Assembly (NCBI GenBank): GCA_029747015.1
Contig: JAKOGI010001338.1
Span: 167,501 to 231,500 of the forward strand
Direction of reading: 5' to 3'
DNA length: 64,000 nucleotides
DNA from: Carnegiea gigantea
Taxonomy: Eukaryota > Streptophyta > Magnoliopsida > Caryophyllales > Cactaceae
Position numbers and translations under genes: made by a program
Notes under the pieces: generated by a model
Told to the model about the DNA's origin: nothing
The model's input: only the letters and a program-made list of their open reading frames with translations
Databases searched by the model: none
Shown here: positions 10,403 to 20,879 of the stretch, one piece after another
How positions within the stretch are numbered: the first letter of the stretch is position 1
Layout of the letters: the number at the start of each line of letters is the position of its first letter

Positions 10403-11650
10403 GTTCTCAAATTAAACTATCTGATAGAGAGTTCTTTGATCGTTGTATATGTTTAATAAAGAAGAAAAGCTGGTTAAGCTATAATTGCCAACGCAGGAGT
10501 CGCCCTTACGCTTGCATATTTGATAAATTCTTTTTCATAAAACCAAATATTCCTTTCCAATCAGTTCGAATAAGAAAAGATTTTGGAGCTAAAAAGATCA
10601 AGAATTTTTCAATTCCCCTTATGACTGTAAGGATTTCTTTTTTCATTATAAGATAGTTGCCTTTTGTCTTATTAAAACTTCCACTGTAATATTTGTAGAG
10701 TTTTTTTTCCTTCTTTGATTTTGAGTACTGCACTCCAGTGCTCACTGCTGGCATCTATCTCAAGAACTAAATCATCTGCTTCATTAGGTAAATTAAGAAA
10801 AGAAAGATTTTTACTCATCTTTTTGATGTTTTGAAAAATCTTTGTATCATTAATTGACCATATCTAACTTACTTCTTTCTTGAGTTTCTGTTGCAATAAC
10901 TTTCTTGGTTTAGCTAAATCTTTAATGAAATATGAAGCATAGGAAAGGCATCCTAGAAACCTTTCTAGTTGCTTTCTATCTTCAATCTTTCCAGAAATAT
11001 TTTTTATTTTTTCCAGAATATATTTTTATAGGATGATTTGTCTAACTTTTATCTCTAGGCCTAAAAACTCAATTTCTTGTGCAGCATAAATGCACTTGTT
11101 GTTACCAAATATAATACCTTGATCAATGCATCTCTAGTTGACAGTTAAGAGATCATTTTTGTATTGTTCCAAAGTTTTGAAAAAGACAAGGATATCATCA
11201 ATATAAATTAAACAACAGTCATTAAGATCTTTAAAGATGTTATCCATTCTTCTTTGAAATATTTGAGATGCATTTTTAAGACCAAACGGCATTACTATTT
11301 ATTCATAATGTCCTTAAGGGGCACTAAATGCAGTTAACGGAATACTTTCCTCATCCATTTTTATCTACCAATATCCACTTTTGTAATCCATTTTCGAGAA
11401 CTAAGGGCTTCCTTAAATTCTGTTGAAGAGGACTGTTTTGTTAGGAATATAGTAGCCATCAAAGATAGTATTATCGTTAAGCTTTTTGTAGTTGATTACT
11501 ATTCTAGCCTTTTCTCTTTTTTCTTCAGCATGATTTCTTACCATGAAAGCAGGACTGGTGTGAGGACTCGTATTATTTCTGATTAATCCTTTATCCAGGA
11601 GTTCTTTAATTTATTTATCAAATTTTTGGATATCCTGGTATGTATGCACC
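10390..11650 (-). pseudogene. Pararetroviral reverse transcriptase and RNase H
   Basis: On the minus strand the RT shows MPFGLKNASQIFQRRMD and the catalytic YIDDI (11205-11191). RNase H follows with an Asp in EIDASSEHW (near 10765), KYYSGSFNKTKGNY and KEILTVI, the order seen in caulimovirid RNase H. Together these copy pregenomic RNA to DNA and remove the RNA. Several in-frame stops and small frameshifts lie between the motifs, including stops between the RT fingers and palm, so no functional enzyme can be made. Confidence 0.8.
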
Positions 11651-12127
11651 ATTTGGTTGACTCGGATAATAGTGTTGGGATTTAATAAAGTGATCTTAGC
11701 AAATGTTTTATCTTTATCCCAAAATTTTAGAGGATTATCAGAGTCGAGTTCTTTGTATAATTTCTCTTGTTGTTCCACAATCTGCTCTTTAATAGATAAC
11801 TCAAGTAATGAAATTGTTAATACTACTTCACATTATGCTGGCATTACCTCCTCACCACGCTAGTTGCATGTAAACTTAATTTTCTAATGAGTGTGAACCT
11901 TAATTTTTCAATAGGAACTAAGTGTCCATTAATTATGAATATTATCTGATTTATAGTTTGTGTGCATGGGGAGTATAATATCTGAAAATTATTTTCAATA
12001 ATCATATCTTGAAAGGTTGATCAATAGCCCATAGAACTAGTATAATGTATTGAACTCCTCCTAATTCTATGGTTAACCCTTCTATGGCTTGATTGTGACT
12101 CATAATACTATTATCAGCTATCCTGAC

Positions 12128-12379
12128 TTATGAAGAATTTTTAGTTCTTTTCCACATAAACTCAAGAAATGGTGATCTTTTCCCAAAGCATAGAGAATAA
12201 CCACTATCTATGTAAGCACATAGTTCATATTTATTATATCCTTCTAAACATACTGGTATTAGGCTATAGATGCTATCTGGATTTGTATTGGTAGTTTCAT
12301 AGCATATTTTCATAGTCACATTTTTGACTATTTTATTTTTATAGATTGGTTCACTAATAGTTTTAGTTTTGTACTCCAA
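12128..12379 (-). pseudogene. Pararetroviral aspartic protease
   Basis: The frame carries CAYIDSGYSLC. The catalytic D-S-G triad is encoded at 12208-12200, with the hydrophobic approach strand expected of retropepsins. It lies upstream of RT on the minus strand, as in caulimovirids. The segment is flanked by stops, and the remaining linker to RT (about 11660-12120) is broken. Confidence 0.7.
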
Positions 12380-12548
12380 TGACCTTTTTCTCTAGGCTCA
12401 TAATTCAATCTACACTGGGTCTTGCAGCTTCAAAACTCATTCTACTCATTTCACTAGTCAGGCTAATGGTATCATCTTCTTTAAATTCTTCTTTGGCTGA
12501 TAAGGATCCTTCTTCTCAATCTGATCCTGTACTCACGTTTCTTAATAA

Positions 12549-13640
12549 TTATGGTTTAATAGTGATTTTTCCTTCTTCATCTATCTTTATTATATTTTTC
12601 TTATTGATCTTTGTAGGGTTGGCGAAGCTAGATATCCATAAAGGATCAATTTTTATCTCTTGCAGATTGGATTTATTCATCTGGATTTTTTGCATAGGGG
12701 TAGGGCTCTCAGATTTCTCTGCCTCTATCATGGTGGCTTTAGTCTTTGGATCTATAGTATTATCTAATTTATAGATAATTTTTTAGAATATCCTTAATGG
12801 ATATCTTCCTCTTTTCATATTCATTTCAACTGTTTTTATCTTAAGCGAGAGAAAGTTTTTAGCAAACTCATCTTTCAGACTCACATAATATCCAGGTCTA
12901 TAATTGAACCCTATTGATCCATTACATAAATTAGTCTTTATTCTTGTGCTAATTTGATTGTTGAACTTGGTATGCCTAATATCATAGAGTAAAGCATAGA
13001 GATCAATATCTTTACCATAATATTGTGATGGAGTGATTTGAATTTGGACACTTTCGACATGGATATACTTATATTTTCTATCTTTATTATGCTTTAGGAT
13101 ATTTTTCTAATTAATGAGATTAACTTCCCCAATGTCATACTTGCAATCCTTAATCTCTAGATCTCCTTCCCTAATTTCACATATATATTTGCTTTTTAAT
13201 TGAAAGATAGATTTTTTATAGATCATGTATTTTTGAATTATGGGAAGAACCCAATCTCCTTTGATTTCTTCGTGATCAATGTCTACAACAAACTCTTCTC
13301 CTTGAAGATCACCAAGGCTAACTGAGCTACTTTCCATCATATGACTTGTTTCTTCATAATCATTTTCTTCATATTCATTGTCTAATATAATTTTAACAAT
13401 TCCTTTGTTGTTACTTAAGGTTGGGTCTAATGCCTCATCGTTACTAAGCTTAACATAATCTAAGCTTCCTAAGGTTTCAATAAACTTGTTATTCTTCCTA
13501 CTTTTGCACTCATTAGCATAATGTCCTACTTCTCCGTATGCCCAGCATTTGCAGTTATTTTTTCCTGCTGGACATTAAGCTACTTTCCTGAAAAACCTTT
13601 GTTTTTTAGACTCAGTTTGTTATAATGTTTTCTTTTATAT
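12549..13640 (-). pseudogene. Pararetroviral capsid tail with zinc knuckle and linker to protease
   Basis: The minus strand reads CKCWAYGEVGHYANEC at about 13550-13506. This is the C-x2-C-x4-H-x4-C knuckle that follows the coat protein of caulimovirids, here with the second Cys replaced by Tyr. Downstream, 13340-13107 and 12731-12549 are open pieces of a linker rich in acidic and Lys residues. Stops separate the pieces. Confidence 0.6.
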
Positions 13641-13805
13641 TTCTCTCCCCTTTGCTTATTAAAGCTCTTTTTCTTATAAAGTTTCTTTTTCGTCTCCTCT
13701 CAGGTTCTTTCCCCCATTGGTGTGGCGAATCCCGGTAGGTTAGAAATTGCTTCTTAATTTTCTTTTGCTTTTGGAGGTCAAGACATTGATCATTGACCCA
13801 TTTTC

Positions 13806-14795
13806 TTAGATAAGAGATTTTAGAGCCAAGGGTATTAATGACATCTGCTCTTCCAGATAAGCAATGTATTTTTCATTGATTATGGAATTTATAGGATATG
13901 GAAAGTTATTATAAAACGTACCAAGATTAGTTTCATTGTACCCAATTTTGTAATAATATTGACTAATTTTAGCAATATAATTTTTTAGATATCTCATATC
14001 CCATAATTCTATATTATTAATCTTTCTTTGCCATTATCTGGCTTGTTTTTCAGAATCAAGTTTAGCTCTGATGAACTCGATTTCAATTTCTTTACATAAA
14101 CTTTTAAGCATTGCAGCTGCTGTCTCAATCATTCTTAAGGTATTTTTACCTTCTTCAGTTAATGAATCATATAAGTCAGCTATAGTGTCAAAAAAGCTAT
14201 GTTCGCCGTAATTTAAGAAATTGACAGCAGTCCATATAGTATTTAAGTTTAAAATACTATTCATTCCTCTTTTCCAGTGCTCAAATATTTCTTCTTCATT
14301 ATGGGCTCTATCAATGTTTAAGATATATCCTGTTTGACTAATTAGAGTAAGGCCAATTTCTTTAAAAGTTGTGGTTTTCCTTGAGACAAACCCAAAGAAA
14401 AAATTGATTGTACGTCATACTGGAATGTATCTAGATCTTAAGAAATGAGTATTTCTTATAGAAGGTTCACCAAATCCTTCAGGCTTTGGAATGATATTGT
14501 TAACTAGATTGGTCTCTGTTACATATAAATCGAGTTCTTCTCCAATTTCATTAATCTCATTTTCAATAGTTATTTAATTATATTTTTTATCTAATTTTCT
14601 TTTAATTTCTTCTGAAGGTAATGCATTAAGATCATCAAGCTTAAGAAGGTTCATCTGCTGACATATTTCTTCTTCTAATATGATATTCTTAGTCACTTCA
14701 TTATCATCAGATAGAACATTATAGTTATCACTAATTGCACCCATGATCTTGTTCGATTCTTTTGGATTCTGTTCTTTTTTGAACATATTCTGCAA
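13806..14795 (-). pseudogene. Pararetroviral coat-protein-like region
   Basis: The open pieces are 14795-14574, 14264-14034 and 13997-13806. The last contains ETNLGTFYNNFPYPINSII, which resembles the conserved part of caulimovirid coat proteins. It is followed, after a gap, by the knuckle at 13550-13506, the normal order. The upstream pieces are predicted helical and acidic. Breaks lie at about 14000, 14030 and 14300-14570. Confidence 0.55.
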
Positions 14796-14888
14796 TTGTT
14801 TAAGAGTATACTACTTATACTCCATCTTCTTTTTCGTTTTCTGTTTTTAGCTGATTTTTCAGCTGATTTTTTCCTACTTTTTGGATTT

Positions 14889-15203
14889 TTATATCGTACA
14901 AAGGAAAATGGTTTTTATTTTTTGGGTTTGGAAAGGATATTTGTGCTGAAATGGAGTACTAATACTAGAAGTAAATTTTTCACTATGCCTTACTTCATTA
15001 ACAAGAGAAAGGTGAATTACCGATAATTGCTTCTTAAGCTCCTTAACTCCGGTCTTGATTTTAGCTAATTCGGCTTTTATTCTAAAATTATATCCGTAAT
15101 ATAATTTAATTGAGGTGCTAGTGCAGAAAGGCCTTCTGGTGAGTGAATAATATACGAATAATTTGGTCCAGGGCAAGCAGGTGATGGTTCTAGCATTAAT
15201 CAT
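14889..15203 (-). pseudogene. Pararetroviral N-terminal frame (unknown function)
   Basis: This is the first sizeable frame after the PBS on the minus strand. It has a Lys/Leu-rich heptad-like stretch (LAKIKTGVKELKKQL) that may form a coiled coil. I find no movement-protein motif. The ATG at 15203 lies about 70 bases from the PBS, which is unusually close if the full leader lies at the other end of the linear copy. Confidence 0.4.
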
Positions 15204-15273
15204 AGTTAATCACAGTTAATTAGCTTAATTAATCATTAATTAGTTTAGTTATCTTAATTATTTTTAGTCACGT

Positions 15274-15286
15274 GGCTCTGATACTA
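15274..15286 (-). promoter_or_regulatory. tRNA-Met-type primer-binding site of the pararetrovirus
   Basis: On the minus strand this reads TAGTATCAGAGCC, one change from the TGGTATCAGAGCC complementary to the 3' end of plant initiator tRNA-Met. No copia LTR borders it, so it is best read as the minus-strand primer site of the provirus. Confidence 0.6.
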
Positions 15287-15560
15287 TTTGAAAGAGGGCT
15301 TCGAGTAGTACTTATGAGCAAAACACCAAATGCACAAATTCTTATTTTTCGAAAGTAAGTTTTTAAGGATTTAGGTTAAAAGTGCAAATATAAGAAACTT
15401 AGGATCCTTGGCGCAATTTGAAGAAGTTAAGTTTGGTCGACTTTTGGTCCCAAAAATTATTTACCCAAAGTTGGAGGGACTAGAAAATATTTATCAGAAA
15501 ATGTGGGTCTAGAAAATAATTTACCCCAACCTCGATGGTCCAAAAGATAATTTTTTTCCT

Positions 15561-17345
15561 AGGAATCAAACATTGCTTAACATGGCCAGGTCAACGATGG
15601 CACAAGCCAACCTTCCAATAAGTTTTTGGGAGGATGTGCTGTTCACAACAACTTATATTCTCAAACAGCATGTAGAAAGTCCTCTTTGGATCATTTATGC
15701 CCATGGGTTTTGATTGGTTATGTATATAGTCAAACCCACAAGTATGGGAAACTTGGTTCAAGGGCTACCAAAATGATGTTCATACTCAAGCAAATCGAAG
15801 AGGAAATATTCCTATACTCTCCTTTGGAAATAGATAAACCTATCGCTTTTTAAGAGGCTATTGATTCACTAAACCACAAAGGCTGGATGGATGCCGTGAG
15901 GAATAAAATGGACTCTATGACAAGAAATAAGGTTTGGAAACTAGTTGATCTTTCTACCTAGTGTAAATCGATTAGAAATAAGTGGGTTCTCAAGATAAAA
16001 CGTCTTACTGATGGATAGATTGACAAGTTAAAGGCCCATTTAGTAGCAAAGGGATTTATCCAAATTGAGGGGGTAGATTATGGAGATACTTTTTCTCCTG
16101 TGGTGATAATTGCCTATATCTGCCTACTCTTGCCCTAGTTGCCCATTGAGATTTAGAATTGTTTCAAATGAACATAAAGAAGGATTTCCTCGATGGAAGT
16201 CTTTAAGAAGAGATCTACATGGATCAACTTATTGGTTTTGTATCAAAAGGTCAACAGGGCAAAGTGTCTCATCTTAAAAAGTCTATTTATGGTCTCAAGC
16301 AGCCTTATAGAGCATGCTAGTTCACATTTCAGAGAGCTATTATTTCTTTTGGCTTAACCATGGTCTCAGAAGACCACTATTTGTATATCAAGAAAACTAT
16401 GGGGGAGGGGGGACTATGCTCCTTACTTTATATGTTGACGACATACTATTAGTAGGAAACAACATGGAGATGATCAAAACCACAAAGAAGTGGTTATCCT
16501 CCATTTTCGAGATGAATGATATGGGTGAGACTAGGTATGTCTTAGGCGTGGAAATAACTCGGGGCCATTACAAGAAGATTCTTTGTTTAAGTCAAGAAGC
16601 ATACATTAATAAAATCTTGGAACATTTTCAGATGTATTATTCTAAACCCGTTGACACTCCAGTTGAAAATAGTCCGACCTTAAGTCTTGACATACGCCCT
16701 AAAATAGATTAAAAAAAAGGAGAGAATGAGCACTATCCTCTGTGCAAGCACAGTAGGAAGGTTATTGTATGCCTTATTGTGTACACGACCAGATATTTGT
16801 TGTATAATTGGTTTGGTGAGTCATTACCAACCAACATCTACTCATTGGCAAGCTGTTAAGGAAATCTTTCCCTACCTATGTGGTACAAGTGACTTTGTCC
16901 TTTGCTATCAAAATGTGAACCTTAAGTTGAGGGGATGCTTGGATACTGATTGAGGTAGTGATCTGGATGAGTCCAGGTCAACCTTAGGATATGTATTTAT
17001 CCTAGGTGAGGGAACCATCTTTTGGTACAATAAGAAACGAGACTGCATAACACTTTCAACTATGGAGGCAGAATATATTGCTTGTTGCCTTACCGCTGAA
17101 GAGGCTATATGGCTGATGAGTTTTCTCTAAGATCTTAATCTCACACCTAGAGTTAATGACCTTATCGAAATGATATATGACAATACTGCTGCCATTCAAT
17201 TTGCCAAAGATCTGGATTTCCATAGGAAAACTAAGCAGATAAAGAGTCATTATCATTTTGTTCGAGATGCTATAACAAGGAAAGAAGTTTCCATTGAGTA
17301 CATATCTACAATAAGATGATAGCAGATCCTTTAACTAATCCTATT
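15561..17345 (+). pseudogene. Copia A: rest of integrase, RT and RNase H
   Basis: The frame resumes at NQTLLNMARSTMAQANLP and WEDV (integrase). RT pieces follow: KVWKLVDLST, KGFIQIEGVDYGDTFSPV, then LYVDDILLVGNN with an intact YVDD at about 16431-16442. RNase H follows with STMEAEYIACC, DNTAAIQFAKD and HYHFVRDAITRKEV. At least ten stops and several frame changes are visible, for example between 15853 and 16314. Confidence 0.8.
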
Positions 17346-18390
17346 CTAGAGACGCTTTCAAGGCTCATATAATGAGTTTAGGTCTATGTAAGACTTAGTT
17401 TTTGGATGTATCTAAGTTTATGGTGGACTGTCTTTCTTGTATTAAGTATTTGTAAAATAAATATTGTTGTTTCTCTTCAAACGTCCATAAATATGCAATT
17501 ACATTATAAGACACATTGAAATGTCACTAGGCTTCTGATTGGCCTAGTCACATAGGCAATTGCTATCACACTTGAGTAGTGGGTAGGATGAGACTTAACA
17601 ATATCAACATTAGGTGTGTGTAACATTGAATTATCATTATACTTGTATTATATGAAGGATAAGTTATAATATCCTTAGTAAGTCTACAATGAGAGTTCTT
17701 AAAGTCGAATATGAAATACCATGTTTTCATATTGAAGCCTTATAGTTGTGTCTTAAGTGCCAAGATCAATATTAGGTATGTTAATCTAGCGGTTTCACGT
17801 TGGTTTTTTGGGCAACAGACTTACGATTCGCATGCCATAGAAGACTGACATGCCTACCTTAGTGGGAGTTATACCATGACACTCTCTCATGCTGCATGTG
17901 CTAAATGTTGACCTATTGGAGCAGTGATGAGTGATAAGTGAATTCCCTTTCCTTATCATTGTGTGACCATCATTGACAATACTTTTTGACTTAGAGGTGT
18001 AATATGAAGTCAAAACTTGATGTTGCTACCTTAATGTGTTTTTCAAGGGCTAAGATGTATACGGTCTAGAAGAATTCATTAGGAAAGCAATTAGGCAAAG
18101 ATAAATTATTTTAACTATCTAAGAAAGAATTATTTCCTCATCACCATATCAAGCCTGAGCTATTATATCGGTATATAATCATTTGTTATATCGATAGGCA
18201 TAAAGAGATAGCATATGCCGTTGGTGATGTTTTAAATAATTCGGCGTATCATTCTTTTATGAAAGTGTTATATTAGTTAGATGGTGATTTAATGTAACAC
18301 TATTAATTTATGTTTAGTCACATGCTCCATTCTTAGGATATTTGTTGGTAGAGATATATGAAATTTGTGATTTATGTGACCAAGTAGAAA
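17346..18390 (+). other. Copia A 3' non-coding region
   Basis: About 1.05 kb between the end of RNase H and the 3' LTR, with no coding sequence. It ends with the purine-rich caagtagaaac next to the LTR start at about 18391, which probably derives from the polypurine tract. Confidence 0.5.
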
Positions 18391-18665
18391 CCGTTAACCA
18401 AAGTACTATCACATTGATCATCTCATTAAATTAGTAGTTACAATATGATCAGTTCATATTAATCGGGCAAATCTACTTCCTTGAAATCAGTTTTAGCTTA
18501 GTGCTACTATTTAAAGGGGTTTAGATCAAGGATTGAGACACACCACGCAAGCAAGAAATTCCCTAGATCAAACGTCTACTCTTGTTCTCTCCTTGCACTA
18601 ATCTAGCCATCATTTGGGATTTGGGTTTAGAGTGTGAACTTTCTGGTGACTCTAGCAGCCACCTA
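18391..18665 (+). repeat. 3' LTR of copia A
   Basis: It aligns with 7799-8056 from cgttaaccaaagt through gatcatctcattaaatt, ccttgaaatcagtttt, caagcaagaaattccc and gggatttgggttta. The first TG has become CG. The right end is uncertain. Confidence 0.65.
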
Positions 18666-19431
18666 TTCGTGAGTGGCATATGGCAGACAAATCCAAGCAA
18701 ACTTCATATCGAGGTGAGGAATTTCTAATAGTATTCATTTGAATTTGATATATTATGTAAGTATTATATTGTATGACTTATCATTCACTGAAAAAATCAA
18801 TAAACTAAAAACAAAGGGAAAGAAAAGGTTTTTTTTGGGTGCAAAAAGGAAAAGAAAAGGTATGCATAACTAAAAAATTGGCCATTAAAACTCAGCTACA
18901 AAGATACTACAGCTACCCCTAAAATAGATCTAAGATTAGTGACTTCAATTCCTTTCCCATACATTTCTAAACTTTGAATGCTGATACACTATGATACATA
19001 CCACCAAATAAGGAGATCAATTGAGGAGTTCCCCCAATTTGAAAAATTTGGAAAACCCGGTTAACTTTTTCGATCACAAAGTAGCTCAAAATCCATAAGC
19101 TATTTCCAGTGGCATGCCATAAGTCATCAATTAGCGCATATAGCACCACTTGTTAGGCTAGTTCATGGGTTATGCTGCTAAAGTTTGAAGTAAAAAATGA
19201 AAGTGCGGTCCATGACTGATTAATTAACTAACAATACCAGTCATTGACCCGTACAATGTATTGGATATGGGTATGAGTTTTAAACATCCAGTGGGTATGG
19301 ATATGGGTATGGGGACGAACTTTGTAAATGGGTATGGGTGAAGGTATAGGAAAACCCACCCCGCACCCACCCCATTGCCAGCCCTATTAGCGTCTAATTG
19401 AGTTGGTGCTCATCATCTCTCATTAATACCA
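18666..19431. other. Non-coding, with a hAT-like terminus
   Basis: I see no gene. From about 19255 to 19388 there are repeated gggtatggg units, then cccaccccgcaccc and a terminal TTGCCAGCCCTA. Plant hAT elements often carry such motifs at their ends (inverse form TAGGGCTGGCAA). No matching left end was found in the window. Confidence 0.4.
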
Positions 19432-19543
19432 TGTAAGAAGAGATATGTTAGGGATATAAATGTAAATTTATTTTGTACAGTTTTATATTAATATTAAGTA
19501 TAGGCTCCCATGTGGGTGAGCCATTTTACTACCAAATCACACA
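19432..19543 (+). repeat. 5' LTR of copia B
   Basis: It has TG...CA ends and 112 bp, and aligns with 29339-29452 over its whole length. The tRNA-Met-type PBS follows immediately. Confidence 0.75.
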
Positions 19544-19556
19544 TGATATCAGGGCC
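19544..19556 (+). promoter_or_regulatory. PBS of copia B
   Basis: TGATATCAGGGCC differs at two positions from the canonical TGGTATCAGAGCC complementary to initiator tRNA-Met. It directly abuts the LTR end. Confidence 0.7.
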
Positions 19557-19569
19557 TAGGCTCATAACC

Positions 19570-19802
19570 TATTATGCTATATTTAGAGAATTTATGATTT
19601 TATTCTCTATCTTATTGTGTAATATATTTGGTGTAATTATCTCCTTGATAGTCTCCTAATTTTTAGGATCACTTCTATTGATGTAGGATTGTATATGTTG
19701 AATCATGATGATCAATAAGAGATTGAGGGAAAATCAGAGGCAATAGAAAATAGCCTTAAATGTTTCTCCCCTATCCTCCTCTTCTCCTTCACATTTTCTT
19801 TA
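19570..19802 (+). repeat. 5' LTR of copia C
   Basis: 233 bp. It aligns with 24169-24403 along its length, with scattered substitutions. It is bounded by the TSD on the left and the PBS on the right. The first dinucleotide is TA in both copies, not the usual TG. Confidence 0.85.
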
Positions 19803-19867
19803 TGGTATCAGAGCATCTCTTCAATTAAACCATCCACCATGTTTATTCACACCAAGAGAGCTAGAAC

Positions 19868-20700
19868 ATGGCCAAAGATGGAGACAAGAAGATGCTCATG
19901 ATTGAGCCGCATTCACGATACTATCCTCACTATCTGGACATGTTGATCACAGCGGATGTTTTTGATAGGAAAAATTACAAACTATGGGAGAATGTAGTGC
20001 AGATTGCCTTGAAAGCGAAAAATAAGCTTGGGTTTATTGACAGAACCCTCAAGAAACCTGAAATCAAAGATGGTGATTTCATCGAATACCATGCGTGGGA
20101 CATGGTTAATTGTATGATCTACTCATGGCTTCTCAATGTCATCGACAGAAAGTTACATCCCAGTGTCGCTTATGTAGAAACAGCAAGGGCAATGTGGGAG
20201 GCTCTAAGAAAAAGGTATGGAGTTGACAGTGCTCCTAAAATATATCAGTTGAAGGCAAGTATCTATGAATGTAAATAACGTGGTTTGGAGGTGGTTGGGT
20301 TCTATTCAAAATTGACAGGACTTTGGAGTGAACTCAACAACCATATCAAAATATCGTACTGTATGTGTAAGGGGTGTAAGTCTAATGTAGCATCCAAGAT
20401 TATGGCAATGTTTGAAGAAGAAAAATCATATTAGTTTCTTATGGGTTGAATGATGAACTCTACTCTCAAACTCATAGCCAAATCCTTGCTACAAAGCCAC
20501 TGTGTCTTTTAGAGAAAATCTTGAACTTCGTAACCCAAGAGAGCAAAACAAGAGAGTCATGGTCGGCCGAGATGAGCGAACCGAAACAGCAGCAGCTTTT
20601 GCTGTAAGTCATGGTGAATGAACTCAAGCTTCAACTGAAAGAGGTTTGTGCAAACACTGTGGTTGTTACAGCATGAAGAAACTAATTACTTTGAGATTAT
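19868..20700 (+). pseudogene. Copia C gag
   Basis: The ATG at 19868 opens a 136-residue frame with DRKNYKLWENVVQIALKAKN and ARAMWEALRKRYG, landmarks of copia-type Gag. A stop at 20276-20278 ends it. Degenerate gag sequence continues in other frames, including the zinc-knuckle remnant CKHCGCYSMKK at about 20653-20685. Gag would build the particle that packages the RNA. Confidence 0.8.
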
Positions 20701-20879
20701 AGGATATCCGTTAGGATGGGTTCCCGTGGAAAAGGAAAAGGATGAAACAGGGGATCTCGTGGTGGCCGGACTAGTGGAAGTCGAGGTAGAGGAGGCGTTC
20801 GAGAAGCAGCATGTTTAGCATAACACATTATTTCTGGGCAGCAGCTAGCAGGCGCATAAGACACTTTGTGTAGCACAGA

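Larger units (their letters stand above)
8640..15300 (-). mobile_element. Endogenous Caulimoviridae-type pararetrovirus (decayed provirus)
   Basis: On the minus strand the order is tRNA-Met-type PBS (15286-15274), short N-terminal frames, coat-protein-like region, zinc knuckle, aspartic protease, reverse transcriptase, RNase H, two downstream frames, then a promoter/leader/poly(A) block (9140-8890). There is no integrase and no LTR pair, and the protease-RT-RNase H order with a Met-tRNA PBS fits plant pararetroviruses. Stops and frameshifts occur in every domain. A movement protein was not recognised. The genus is not assigned. The outer limits are approximate and merge into the TIR regions. 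Confidence 0.75.
8390..15560. mobile_element. Mutator-like TIR element (7.17 kb) carrying a pararetrovirus, inserted in copia A
   Basis: The left end starts GGATAATTTACTTTTTGG. The inverted right end starts AGGAAAAAAATTATCTTTTGG. Beyond that both ends share GAGGTTNGG, a TA-rich block with ATTTTC, GATAAATATTT and TTGGGTAAATAATTT, so the TIRs span about 130 bp with many differences. Flanking 9-mers AGAAATCGA (8381-8389) and AGGAATCAA (15561-15569) match at 7 of 9 and occupy the same integrase codons, as a 9-bp duplication would. Long degenerate TIRs with 9-bp TSDs are typical of Mutator-like elements. No transposase was seen. The interior is viral, so either the virus integrated into the transposon or the transposon captured it. 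Confidence 0.6.
7799..18665 (+). mobile_element. Copia element A, internally deleted and interrupted
   Basis: Matching short LTRs (7799-8056 and 18391-18665) frame an internal region with integrase, RT and RNase H in copia order (IN before RT). Gag, protease and the PBS are absent: the integrase frame starts almost directly after the 5' LTR. The integrase codons stop at 8389 and resume at 15561, because a 7.17-kb TIR element carrying a pararetrovirus inserted there. Many stops and frameshifts remain. Dividing the LTRs by eye gives clear divergence, so the copy is old. Confidence 0.75.

Noticed and set aside
14796..15026. Plus-strand frame rich in Phe/Leu as a membrane protein
   Set aside because: It is the reverse strand of an AT-rich viral region with no matching motif.
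19803..19814. Possible tRNA-Met gene fragment
   Set aside because: Only the short complement to the tRNA 3' end is present, so it is a primer-binding site and not a tRNA gene.
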